This document shows positions 1 to 7,944 of a stretch of DNA of 64,000 nt, in pieces. The stretch lies in NCBI RefSeq assembly GCF_014873755.1, contig NZ_JADBEG010000001.1:3536501-3600500 (forward strand), in the 5' to 3' direction. A model generated the notes under the pieces. It saw only the letters and a program-made list of their open reading frames with translations. It was not told where the DNA came from and ran no database searches. Origin of the DNA: Amycolatopsis lexingtonensis (lineage in GTDB: Bacteria; Actinomycetota; Actinomycetes; Mycobacteriales; Pseudonocardiaceae). Every line of letters starts with the position of its first letter. Position 1 is the stretch's first letter. Made by a program: the position numbers and the translations under genes.

Positions 1-659
1 CCGGTGCGCTCGGAGCCGGTGAACTGGACGAAGTCCACCTGGTCGACCAGCGCCGCGCCGCTCTCCCCCGCCCCGGTCACGCAGGCGAGGACCGCGGGGG
101 CGCCGATCTCGCGCCACCCCGCGACGGCGGCCAGGGTGGCGAGCGGGGTGAACTCCGACGGCTTGATCGCCACGGCGGCGCCCGCGATCAGCGCGGGCAG
201 CGCGTCCATCATGGCCAGCGCGAGCGGGAAGTTCCACGGCGAGATCACCCCGACCACCGGGTAGGGGCGCAGCAGCCGTTCCTGCCGCTTGTTCGCCACC
301 AGCAGCGAGGCCGGGCGGGGGCGTTCAGTCGCCAGGAAGCGTGCGGCGTGCTTCGCGTAGTAGTTGATCACGTGGACCGGGTAGGCGGGTTCGGCGCGGG
401 CCTCCGGCCACGCTTTGCCGGTCTCGTCCTGCAGCAACCGGGCCAGGTCGCCGGCGTGGTCGAGCAGCCAGTCGCGGTAGCGGCGGAGCCAGCGGGCGCG
501 CTCGCGCGGCCCGAGTGCTTCCCACTCCGGCTGCGCGGCACGCAGGTCCGCGACGGTGCGCGCCACCGTCGCGGCGTCCGTGCGGCCGACCGACGCGAGC
601 AGTCTGCCGTCGGCCGGCGATCGCACGTCGATGCTGCTTGCGGTTTCGTCCACGGCCAC
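1..659 (-). CDS. Aldehyde dehydrogenase, partial (C-terminus lies beyond the left edge)
   Basis: NAD(P)-dependent aldehyde dehydrogenase oxidising an aldehyde to its acid in the cytoplasm. Only about 219 N-terminal residues are in the window. Diagnostic stretches are the cofactor-domain motif VISPWNFPL, then AVAIKPSEFTPLA (the Lys-Pro-Ser of the NAD site) and FVQFTGSERTG (the GS turn of the Rossmann fold). The catalytic Cys/Glu part is outside. I chose the GTG at 657-659 because the frame shows family similarity from there and has no better upstream start; a second GTG six bases later is equally possible. It lies 63 bases downstream of the AraC regulator on the same strand, so co-transcription is likely. 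Its context suggests it oxidises an aldehyde feeding the neighbouring CoA-dependent pathway (inference). Confidence 0.88.
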   Translation of the reverse strand, partial: MAVDETASSIDVRSPADGRLLASVGRTDAATVARTVADLRAAQPEWEALGPRERARWLRRYRDWLLDHAGDLARLLQDETGKAWPEARAEPAYPVHVINYYAKHAARFLATERPRPASLLVANKRQERLLRPYPVVGVISPWNFPLALAMMDALPALIAGAAVAIKPSEFTPLATLAAVAGWREIGAPAVLACVTGAGESGAALVDQVDFVQFTGSERT

Positions 660-722
660 GACGGTAGGCGCGGGCGGCCCGGCGCCCCATGGCCCGGCCG
701 CCCGGATGATTGGCCGAAACGC

Positions 723-1742
723 TCAGGCGTTCCGGCGCTGGTACGCGCCGGGCGGGCTGCCCGTCCAGCGCCGGAAGGCCCGGGAGAAGGTGCTGGGCTC
801 GGAGAAGCCGAGCCGGCGCGAGAGGGCCTGCACCGTCTCCTGCCCGCGCACCAGCCCGGCGATGGCGGCGTCGCGCAGGATCTGCTCCCGGATCTCCCGC
901 GCGGACGTGCCTTCCTCCCGCAGCCGGCGGCGCAGCGTCTGCGGGCTCATCGCCAGCCCGGCGGCGATCTCCTCGACACCCGGCCACGCACCGCCCAGGC
1001 CACGCGCCATCCGCGCCCGGACCTGGCCGGTGAGCGTGGTGCTGTACCCGCCATCGGTGAGGAAGCGGGCCGGCGAGTCGCGCAGGTAGCCGTCGAGCTC
1101 GTCCGCGCCGCGCACGATCGGTGCCGCGAGCCACCGGGTGGCGAACACCAGGCCCGGGCGGTCGGCGCCGAACGCCATCGGGGCGCCGAAGATCAGGTCG
1201 TGGTCGTCGATCTCCGGCTGCCGCCGGTAGGGCACCTCGACGACGTGCAGCGGCAGCCGTTTCCCGATCGCCCAGCCGAGGAACCGGTGGACGACCGCGA
1301 GCATGGTGTCGACCAGCAGCGGAACGGGATCCTCGACGGCCTGGACGTCGCAGGTGAACCTGGCCCGCTCGCCGTCGGTGGTCAGCTCCGGCGGCGGGAA
1401 CCCCGGAACCGCGCGCCGGAACCCCTGGCACCGCCGCAGCATCCCGCCGAGATCGGGCGCGGTGATCATGGCGTGCGCCAGCAGATGGGCGGTGCCGCGC
1501 GGGACCGGCGCCAGCCCGAACCCGAGCAGCTCGTCGTCGGTGGCGCGCCACAGCGCCCGGATCACCGAGGCGAGCTGCGCGGCGGTGACCCGGGAGCGGC
1601 CCTCGGCCAGCAGGTCCGGCGCGATCCCGGCGGCGGCGAGCAGGGCGTCGACGTCCCAGCCGCGCCGCAGGGCCAGCGCGACGGTCTGCTGGACGCGCTG
1701 GATCGGGACGGTAGGGCCGGTCTCGACCGACACGTCGGGCAC
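723..1742 (-). CDS. AraC-family transcriptional regulator (AraC arabinose-binding-type N-domain)
   Basis: 339 residues, the usual length for OruR/VirS-like AraC regulators: an N-terminal effector domain (about 1-200) and a C-terminal AraC HTH pair (about 240-335). The HTH is visible as SPQTLRRRLREEGTS followed by LGFSEPSTFSRAFRRWTGSPPGAYQ, the conserved second helix-turn-helix and signature. The start is GTG. It is divergent from the MaoC-thiolase-SDR operon and upstream of the aldehyde dehydrogenase, so it probably controls both. Two 10-bp direct repeats with 21-bp spacing in the shared upstream region are a plausible binding site. The effector is unknown; a pathway substrate or CoA ester would be the natural guess. 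Confidence 0.9.
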   Translation of the reverse strand: MPDVSVETGPTVPIQRVQQTVALALRRGWDVDALLAAAGIAPDLLAEGRSRVTAAQLASVIRALWRATDDELLGFGLAPVPRGTAHLLAHAMITAPDLGGMLRRCQGFRRAVPGFPPPELTTDGERARFTCDVQAVEDPVPLLVDTMLAVVHRFLGWAIGKRLPLHVVEVPYRRQPEIDDHDLIFGAPMAFGADRPGLVFATRWLAAPIVRGADELDGYLRDSPARFLTDGGYSTTLTGQVRARMARGLGGAWPGVEEIAAGLAMSPQTLRRRLREEGTSAREIREQILRDAAIAGLVRGQETVQALSRRLGFSEPSTFSRAFRRWTGSPPGAYQRRNA

Positions 1743-1792
1743 GACACGGAGGCTAGCCCGCGCTCGCGGCTGCGGCGACCGCGGACGTGAGC

Positions 1793-1823
1793 GGTTCGGC
1801 CACCGGCGCGAGTGGTTCGGCCA
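1793..1823. promoter_or_regulatory. Direct repeat pair, probable AraC-family binding site
   Basis: GGTTCGGCCA occurs at 1793-1802 and again at 1814-1823, exactly 21 bp (two helical turns) apart, in the 117-bp region between the divergent araC-type gene and the MaoC gene. Same-face direct repeats are the typical geometry for AraC-family activators. The assignment to the adjacent regulator is an inference. Confidence 0.55.
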
Positions 1824-1859
1824 TCGTCAGGCGTGCCGTGTGGTTCCTACCGTCGAGGT

Positions 1860-2732
1860 ATGTCCGATGGAGCACAGGAAACCACCGCGGCCTACCCGCT
1901 CGACCGCCTCGACGTGTGGGGCGAGGAACACGAATTCGCGGTCGAGGCCGAGCGGACCATCGCGTACGCGAAGGCCACCAACGACCCCATCGCCCGGCAC
2001 CTCGACGGCACCTGCGCGCCGCCGGTGTTCGCCGTGGTGCCCGCCATGGTGGTGATGACCGACGCCACCATGTCCGTGGTGCCGGACGAGCTGATGCTGC
2101 GCATCCTGCACGGCGAGCACGACTTCCGGCTGCACCGGCCGATCGTGCCGGGCGAGACGCTGGCGGTGCGGGCCAAGCCGGTCGGCGTCCACGGCAAGGA
2201 GTCCGGCGTCGTGGTCACCACGCTGGTGGAGACGCGCAGCCGCACCCACGGCGACCTGGTCAACGAGCAGTACTTCATCGGCTTCTTCCGCGGTGGCGCG
2301 TTCGACGGCGGCGTCGGCGTCCCCGCGCCGGACCACGCCTTCCCGGCCGGACTGCGCGAGCGCGAGCCCGGCTTCACCGCGGTGCAGCGGTTCGACGAGG
2401 ACCAGACGTTCCGCTACGCCGGGCCCGCCGGTGACCCGATGCCGATCCACACCGACGACGAGTTCGCCCGGGCGATGGGCCTGCCCGGGATCATCGTCCA
2501 CGGCCTGTGCACGATCGCGTTCACCTCGCACGCGCTGATCACGAGGATCAGCCCGGACGACCCGGGCCGGCTCAAGCGGCTCGCGGTGCGGCTGACCAAG
2601 CCGGGCCTGCCGAAGGAAACCATCACCACCAGTGTGTGGCCGGCCGGCGACGGCGCCTACGCGTTCGAGACGGCCGGTGACGAGCGACCCGGCAAATTCC
2701 TGATCACCGACGGCCGCGCCGAGTTCGCGTAG
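1860..2732 (+). CDS. MaoC-like (double hotdog) enoyl-CoA hydratase/dehydratase
   Basis: 290 residues, the length of two fused hotdog domains as in (R)-specific 2-enoyl-CoA hydratase 2. The C-terminal half carries the hydratase motif: D192 and H197 in [17 protein letters not shown], followed by GIIVHGLCT. The N-terminal hotdog is the substrate-binding, non-catalytic half. ATG 1860 is preferred over an upstream in-frame GTG because the MSDGAQ start fits the family. It is the first gene of the rightward operon; the thiolase starts 17 bases downstream. It probably hydrates an enoyl-CoA intermediate made by the downstream ligase; the actual substrate cannot be read from sequence. Confidence 0.85.
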   Translation: MSDGAQETTAAYPLDRLDVWGEEHEFAVEAERTIAYAKATNDPIARHLDGTCAPPVFAVVPAMVVMTDATMSVVPDELMLRILHGEHDFRLHRPIVPGETLAVRAKPVGVHGKESGVVVTTLVETRSRTHGDLVNEQYFIGFFRGGAFDGGVGVPAPDHAFPAGLREREPGFTAVQRFDEDQTFRYAGPAGDPMPIHTDDEFARAMGLPGIIVHGLCTIAFTSHALITRISPDDPGRLKRLAVRLTKPGLPKETITTSVWPAGDGAYAFETAGDERPGKFLITDGRAEFA

Positions 2733-2749
2733 CCGGCAGAGGAGCAGCC

Positions 2750-3949
2750 ATGAGCACCAAGGTCTACGTCATCGGCGTCGGCATGACGAAGTTCGAGAAG
2801 CCGGGCCGGCGGGAGGGCTGGGACTACCCGGCCATGGCCGGCGAGGCCGGCACGAAGGCACTCGAGGACGCCGGCATCGGCTACGGCGAGGTCCAGGAGG
2901 CGGTGGCGGGTTACTGCTACGGCGACTCCACCAGCGGCCAGCGCGCCGTCTACGAGCTGGGCCTGACCGGCATCCCGATCGTCAACGTCAACAACAACTG
3001 CTCCACCGGCTCCACCGCGCTGTACCTCGCGGCCCGGGCCGTCCGCGGCGGCGACGCCGACTGCGCGCTCGCCATCGGGTTCGAGAAGATGCAGTCCGGG
3101 TCGCTCGAGGCCGGCTACGCCGACCGGGAACAGCCGCTGCTGCGGCACATCGAGGCGCTCGCCCGGGTGCGCGAGTTCGCGATGCCGGTGGCGCCGTGGA
3201 TGTTCGGCGCGGCGGGCGCGGAGCACATGGAGAACCACGGCTCCACGCCCGAGCACTACGCCAAGATCGCCGAGAAGAACCACCGGCACTCGGCGAACAA
3301 CCCGTACGCCCAGTTCCAGGACGTGTACACAGTGGACGAAATCCGCGCCGCCAAGATGGTGTACGAACCACTCGGCATGACCCGGCTGATGTGCTCGCCC
3401 ACTTCGGACGGCTCGGCCGCCGCCGTGCTGGCCAGTGAGCGGTTCGTGGACGAGCACGACCTGGGCGGGCGCGCGGTCGAGATCGTGGGCCAGGCCGTGG
3501 TCACCGACCTGCCCTCGACGTTCGAGGCTGGGACGGCCCGCGCCCTGGTCGGTGTCGACATGACGACCGCGGCCGCCGAGCGGGTGTACGCCCAGGCCGG
3601 GTTCGGCCCCGCCGACGTCGACGTGATCGAGCTGCACGACTGCTTCGCCCCCAACGAGCTGCTCACCTACGAGGCGCTCGGGCTCGCCGGGGAAGGCGAA
3701 GGGCACAAGCTCGTCGACAACGGCGACACCACCTACGGCGGCCGCTGGGTCGTCAACCCGTCCGGCGGGCTGATCTCCAAGGGCCACCCGCTCGGCGCCA
3801 CCGGCCTGGCCCAGTGCGCCGAACTGACCTGGCAATTGCGCGGCGAGGCCGCGGCCCGCCAAGTCGAGGGCGCCCGGATCGCGCTCGCGCACAACATCGG
3901 CCTCGGCGGCGCGGCGTTCGTCACCGCCTACCGGCCGGCCCACCGCTGA
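2750..3949 (+). CDS. Thiolase / SCP-x-type lipid-transfer protein (acetyl-CoA acyltransferase family)
   Basis: 399 residues. The nucleophile region is [13 protein letters not shown] (C84), the second active-site motif is [11 protein letters not shown] (H296, C298), and the C-terminal motif is [14 protein letters not shown] (H346). This layout, with HDCF instead of the classical NEAFA, is typical of the thiolase half of SCP-x and of actinobacterial 'lipid-transfer proteins' that act on branched or steroid side-chain 3-ketoacyl-CoAs. The mRNA has GAGGAG upstream of ATG 2750. Its position between a MaoC hydratase and two SDRs fits the thiolytic step of a beta-oxidation-like sequence. Some family members are retro-aldolases rather than thiolases, which is a real alternative here. 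Confidence 0.88.
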   Translation: MSTKVYVIGVGMTKFEKPGRREGWDYPAMAGEAGTKALEDAGIGYGEVQEAVAGYCYGDSTSGQRAVYELGLTGIPIVNVNNNCSTGSTALYLAARAVRGGDADCALAIGFEKMQSGSLEAGYADREQPLLRHIEALARVREFAMPVAPWMFGAAGAEHMENHGSTPEHYAKIAEKNHRHSANNPYAQFQDVYTVDEIRAAKMVYEPLGMTRLMCSPTSDGSAAAVLASERFVDEHDLGGRAVEIVGQAVVTDLPSTFEAGTARALVGVDMTTAAAERVYAQAGFGPADVDVIELHDCFAPNELLTYEALGLAGEGEGHKLVDNGDTTYGGRWVVNPSGGLISKGHPLGATGLAQCAELTWQLRGEAAARQVEGARIALAHNIGLGGAAFVTAYRPAHR

Positions 3950-3978
3950 AACCCGCACCACCCCAGGAGGAAACGATC

Positions 3979-4413
3979 ATGGCTGAGGCACACGTCTCGA
4001 AGGAGTTCGCCGTCGCGCCGGAAAAGGTGTGGGCGGTCATTTCCGACCCGAAGCGCTTCGAGGAGTGGCTGACGGTGCACACCAAGTGGAAGGAAGAGCC
4101 GCCGGCCGTGCTGGCGAAGGGCGCCACCATGGCCGAGGTGCTGACCATCATGGGCATGGCCAACACCATCACCTTCACCGTCGAGGAGTACGACGCGCCG
4201 AACAGCACCCGCTTCTCCGGCGCCGGCATGGCGGGCGCGAAGATCACCTTCACCCTCTCAGTCGTGGCCCAGGGCCCGGACGCCTCCGTGGCGACCGTCG
4301 ACGCCGAGTTCGTCAGCCAGATGATGGTCGGCGCGATCGGCGGCGCCGTCGAGCGGGCCACCACCAAGGAGCTCACCGCCTCGCTGGACAACCTCGAAAA
4401 GCTGGTGGCGTGA
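3979..4413 (+). CDS. SRPBCC (START/CoxG-like) family protein
   Basis: 144 residues matching a single SRPBCC helix-grip domain: an N-terminal strand and helix (KEFAVAPEKVWAVISDPKRFEEW), central strands and a long C-terminal helix (VERATTKELTASLDNLEKLV). A strong AGGAGG-like ribosome site (3964-3970) precedes ATG 3979, which rejects the longer upstream frame. Such proteins bind hydrophobic ligands in a deep cavity. In this operon it may carry or channel a lipophilic CoA-pathway intermediate, which is an inference. It ends one base before the next ATG, so it is translationally coupled to the following SDR. Confidence 0.8.
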   Translation: MAEAHVSKEFAVAPEKVWAVISDPKRFEEWLTVHTKWKEEPPAVLAKGATMAEVLTIMGMANTITFTVEEYDAPNSTRFSGAGMAGAKITFTLSVVAQGPDASVATVDAEFVSQMMVGAIGGAVERATTKELTASLDNLEKLVA

Positions 4414-4414
4414 G

Positions 4415-5299
4415 ATGGGCGTGCTGGACGGACGGGTCGCCGTCATCACCGGGGCGGGCCGGGGCATCGGCCGCGAGCACGCGCTGCTGTTCGCGAAGGA
4501 GGGCGCCGCGGTCGTGGTGAACGACCTCGGCGGCGGCAACGACGGCAGCGGCTCGGACGCCGGTCCGGCCAAGCGGGTAGCCGACGAAATCGTCGCCGCC
4601 GGGGGCCGGGCCGTGGCCAGCACCGACGACGTCGCCACCTGGGACGGCGCGAAGGCACTGGTCGACCGGGCGATCGCGGAGTTCGGCGGGCTGGACGTCG
4701 TGGTGAACAACGCGGGCATCCTGCGCGACGCGTTCATCGCCGGGATGACCGAAGCCCAGTGGGACTCGGTCATCGCGGTCCACCTGAAGGGCCACTTCTC
4801 GGTGCTGCACCACGCGGCGGCGTACTGGAAGGAACAGACCAAGGCGGGCAAGCCGGTCACCGCGTCGGTGATCAACACCGCCTCGGCGTCCGGCACCTTC
4901 ATGCCCAACGCGGGCCAGGCCAACTACGGCGCGGCCAAAGCGGGCATCGCCGCCCTCACCGAGGTCGCGGCCCTGGAACTGGAGCGGTACGGGGTGCGGG
5001 TCAACGCCGTCGCCCCGGTCGCGCGCACCCGGCTCACCCTGGCCACCCCGGGCATGGGCGCCATGTTCGCCGAAGAGGTGCCCGAGGGCGAGTTCGACGC
5101 CTTCTCCCCCGCCAACATCGCGCCCGTGGTGGCGTACCTGGCGAGCCCGGACTGCCCGCTCACCGGCAAGGTGCTGGCCGTGCAGGGCGGCGCGGTGTCG
5201 CTGCTGCGGGGCTGGGCGTACCAGGAAGTCGTGGAGACCGACGGACCGTGGGAGCTGGCGAAGCTGCCCGGCCGGTTCGACCAGTGGGCGACCGCGTGA
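4415..5299 (+). CDS. Short-chain dehydrogenase, probable 3-hydroxyacyl-CoA dehydrogenase
   Basis: 294 residues, a classical SDR with cofactor motif TGAGRGIG near residue 12, NNAG near residue 98, and catalytic Y171 and K175 (ANYGAAK). The insertion NDLGGGNDGSGSD after the second strand is typical of the dehydrogenase module of peroxisomal multifunctional enzyme 2 and its actinobacterial homologues, which oxidise (3R)-hydroxyacyl-CoA. That pairs naturally with the (R)-type MaoC hydratase at the operon start. It overlaps the next SDR by four bases (GTGA). Confidence 0.85.
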   Translation: MGVLDGRVAVITGAGRGIGREHALLFAKEGAAVVVNDLGGGNDGSGSDAGPAKRVADEIVAAGGRAVASTDDVATWDGAKALVDRAIAEFGGLDVVVNNAGILRDAFIAGMTEAQWDSVIAVHLKGHFSVLHHAAAYWKEQTKAGKPVTASVINTASASGTFMPNAGQANYGAAKAGIAALTEVAALELERYGVRVNAVAPVARTRLTLATPGMGAMFAEEVPEGEFDAFSPANIAPVVAYLASPDCPLTGKVLAVQGGAVSLLRGWAYQEVVETDGPWELAKLPGRFDQWATA

Positions 5300-6138
5300 C
5301 GACCGGCGACCGGGCCGCCGCGATCACCGGGAAAGTCGTCGTCGTCACCGGCGGCGCCCGCGGTATCGGCCTCGCGACCGCGACCGCGGTGCACCGCCTC
5401 GGTGCGCGGGTCGCCATCGGCGACGTCGACGAGGCCGCCGCGAAGACGGCGGGCGAGGCGGCCGGGTTCGCGGTCGCCGCGAAGCTGGACGTGACCGACC
5501 CCGAGTCGTTCGAGGCGTTCCTCGCCGAGGTCGAGAGCCGCGTCGGACCGGTCGACGTGCTGGTCAACAACGCCGGGGTCATGCCGGTCGGCCTGCTGGC
5601 CGACGAGCCCGACGCGGTGACCCGGCGCGTCCTCGGCATCAACACCTACGGCGTGATCGTCGGCACCAAGCTCGCGCTGCGGCGCATGCTCCCCCGCCGC
5701 ACCGGTCACGTCATCAACGTCGCGTCCCTGGCCGGTGAGGCGTACGCGCCCGGGGTGGCCACCTACTGCGCCAGCAAGTACGCCGTCATCGGGTTCACCG
5801 ACGCGGTCCGGGTCGAGAACCGCGGCAGCGGCGTCGACTTCTCGGTGGTGCTGCCCTCGTTCGTCAACACCGAGCTCACCGCGGGCACCCGGGGGATCCC
5901 CGGCTTCCGCGCGGCCGAGCCGGCGGAGATCGCCGCCGCCATCGTCCGGCTCATCGCCAGGCCGCGTCCGGTCGTGCGGGTCACCTGGCAAACCGGGCTG
6001 CTGCTCGGGTCGCAGAAGTTCCTGCCCCGCCGGGTCTCGGAGGCCGCGGCCCGGGTGCTCGGCGGCGATCACCTGTTCACCGACGACGTCGACGCCGATC
6101 GGCGGCGGGCCTACGAGCACCGCGCCCGCGGCATCTGA
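5296..6138 (+). CDS. Short-chain dehydrogenase/reductase
   Basis: 280 residues from a GTG at 5296 that overlaps the previous stop (GTGA). Cofactor motif TGGARGIG, NNAGVM, and catalytic Y157 and K161 (YCASK) are present. Residues past about 200 (PRPVVRVTWQTGLLLGSQKFLPRR) form the extended C-terminal tail common in mycobacterial and nocardial membrane-associated SDRs. The substrate is unknown; its operon position suggests oxidation or reduction of the alcohol or ketone form of the pathway substrate. The downstream ligase starts 31 bases later. Confidence 0.83.
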   Translation: MTTGDRAAAITGKVVVVTGGARGIGLATATAVHRLGARVAIGDVDEAAAKTAGEAAGFAVAAKLDVTDPESFEAFLAEVESRVGPVDVLVNNAGVMPVGLLADEPDAVTRRVLGINTYGVIVGTKLALRRMLPRRTGHVINVASLAGEAYAPGVATYCASKYAVIGFTDAVRVENRGSGVDFSVVLPSFVNTELTAGTRGIPGFRAAEPAEIAAAIVRLIARPRPVVRVTWQTGLLLGSQKFLPRRVSEAAARVLGGDHLFTDDVDADRRRAYEHRARGI

Positions 6139-6169
6139 CGTCCACTCCCGTTCGCCGAAGGAGCCCGCG

Positions 6170-7940
6170 ATGCCCCCGCCCCGAACCCTCTGCGAGGCGT
6201 TCCAGTCCATCGCCGCGCTGGAACCCGACGCGGTCGCCCTGCGCGATCTCGGCGGCACCGTGACACTCACCTGGCGGCAGTACCGGGACCGGGTGCGCGC
6301 CATCGCCGCCGGGCTGGCCGGCCTGGGCGTGGACCACGGCGACACCGTCGCGCTGATGCTGACCAACCGGCCGGAGTTCCACCTGTGCGACACCGCGGCC
6401 CTGCACCTGGGCGCGACGCCGTTCTCGGTCTACAACACCAATCCGGCGCACGTGCTGGCCTACCAGTTCGGCAACGCCGGGAACCGCGTCGTGATCTGCG
6501 AGCGGCAGTTCCTGCCGGTCGTCCGCGAGGCGATCCGGCACGGGGGCGACGTCGAGCACATCGTCTGCGTCGACAGCGCGGACGGGGGCGTCGTGCCACT
6601 GGCACGGCTGGAAGCCGAGCCGGCGACCGCGTTCGACTTCGAGGCGGCCTGGCGTGCCGTCGTCCCGCGGGACCTGCTCACCCTCGTCTACACCTCGGGG
6701 ACCACCGGACCGCCCAAGGGCGTCGAACTGACCCACGCGAACTTCATCGAGAACGCACGGGTCCTCGCCGACTTCGGCGTCCGCGACCAGCCCAACCGGA
6801 TGATCTCCTACCTGCCGGACGCGCACGCGGCCAACCGCTGGTTCAGCCACTACGCCCACCTGCTGCACGGCGGGCAGATCACCACCGTCGCCGACGCCCG
6901 CCGCCTGCCGGACGCACTCACCGAGGTCCGGCCCACCTACTTCGTCGGCGTGCCCCGCGTCTGGGTCAAGCTGAAGGCGGGGCTGCAGGACGCGCTCGCC
7001 CGGCAGGACCCGATCCGCCGCGCGCTCGCCGGCTGGGCGATCGGCACCGGCCGCGCCCACGCCCGTGCCCGGTCCGACGGCCGCGCGCAGCACCGCGCGG
7101 CACCGCGCGGCACGGCTGCACTACGAGCTGGCCGACCGGCTGGTGCTGGCACGGATCCGGCGGCGGCTCGGCCTCGACCGGATCGCCGCCGCCGTCAGCG
7201 GAGCGGCGCCCATCCCGCGTGAAGTGCACGAGTTCCTCCTGGGCCTCGGCATTCCGCTGTCCGAGGGCTGGGGGATGTCGGAATGCACCGCGGCGATCAC
7301 GGTGAATCCCTTGCACCGCATCAAGATCGGCACGGTCGGCTTGCCGGTGCCCGGCGCGCGGATCGCGCTGGCCGACGACGGCGAGGTCCTCGCACGCGGC
7401 CCGATGGTCATGCGCGGCTACCGCAAGGACCCGGGCAAGACCGCCGAGACCATCGACCCGGACGGCTGGCTGCACACCGGCGACATCGGCGAGTTCGACG
7501 CCGACGGCTACCTGAAGATCGTCGACCGCAAGAAGGAGATCATCGTCAACGCCGCGGGCAAGAACATGTCGCCCACGAACATCGAGAACGCCGTTCTCGC
7601 GCACTGCCCGCTGGTGAGCAGCGCCGTCGTCATCGGCGAACAGCGCCCGTACAACACGATGCTGCTCTGCCTCGATCCCGACGCCGCCCAGGCCTTCGCC
7701 CACCGGCACGGGCTGCCGGGCGACCTCGCGACATTGACCGGGCGCGCCGAGCTGGTGGCCGCCGTGCAGAGCGGGGTGGACGCCGCCAACGCCACGCTGT
7801 CGCGGGTCGAGCAGATCAAGAAGTTCACCGTCCTGCCCGAGATCTGGCTGCCGGGCAGCGCGCACCTGACCCCGACCGGCAAGCTCAGGCGCACCCCGAT
7901 CGCCACCCACTACGCCCAGGCAATCGAGGCCATGTACTGA
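6170..7940 (+). pseudogene. Long-chain acyl-CoA ligase (AMP-forming), frameshifted by a 10-bp tandem duplication
   Basis: The N-terminal part reads to the adenylate P-loop YTSGTTGPPKG and on to about residue 305. The C-terminal part continues in another frame with GWGMSE, the TGDIGEFDADGYLKIVDRKKE hinge and the final catalytic Lys region TGKLRR. Deleting one copy of the duplicated 10-mer at 7091-7110 restores one 586-residue frame with a smooth join (HRAARLHYELADR). As it stands, translation runs into unrelated sequence and stops at 7222, giving 350 residues without the mobile C-terminal domain. A GTG at 7065 could allow separate translation of the C-terminal part. The intact enzyme would have activated the free acid that starts the pathway. 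It may be a true pseudogene, a slippage-switchable gene, or an assembly artefact. Confidence 0.85.
7091..7110 (+). repeat. 10-bp perfect tandem duplication inside the acyl-CoA ligase gene
   Basis: CACCGCGCGG occurs twice head to tail (7091-7100 and 7101-7110) and is followed by CACGG, a partial third copy. Removing one unit restores the ligase reading frame exactly. This is the signature of replication slippage. Confidence 0.9.
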
Positions 7941-7944
7941 ATCG

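Noticed and set aside
325..1551. 408-codon minus-strand frame spanning the aldehyde dehydrogenase and AraC genes
   Set aside because: It is an alternative frame of two genes with clear family motifs; Arg/Ala-rich shadow.
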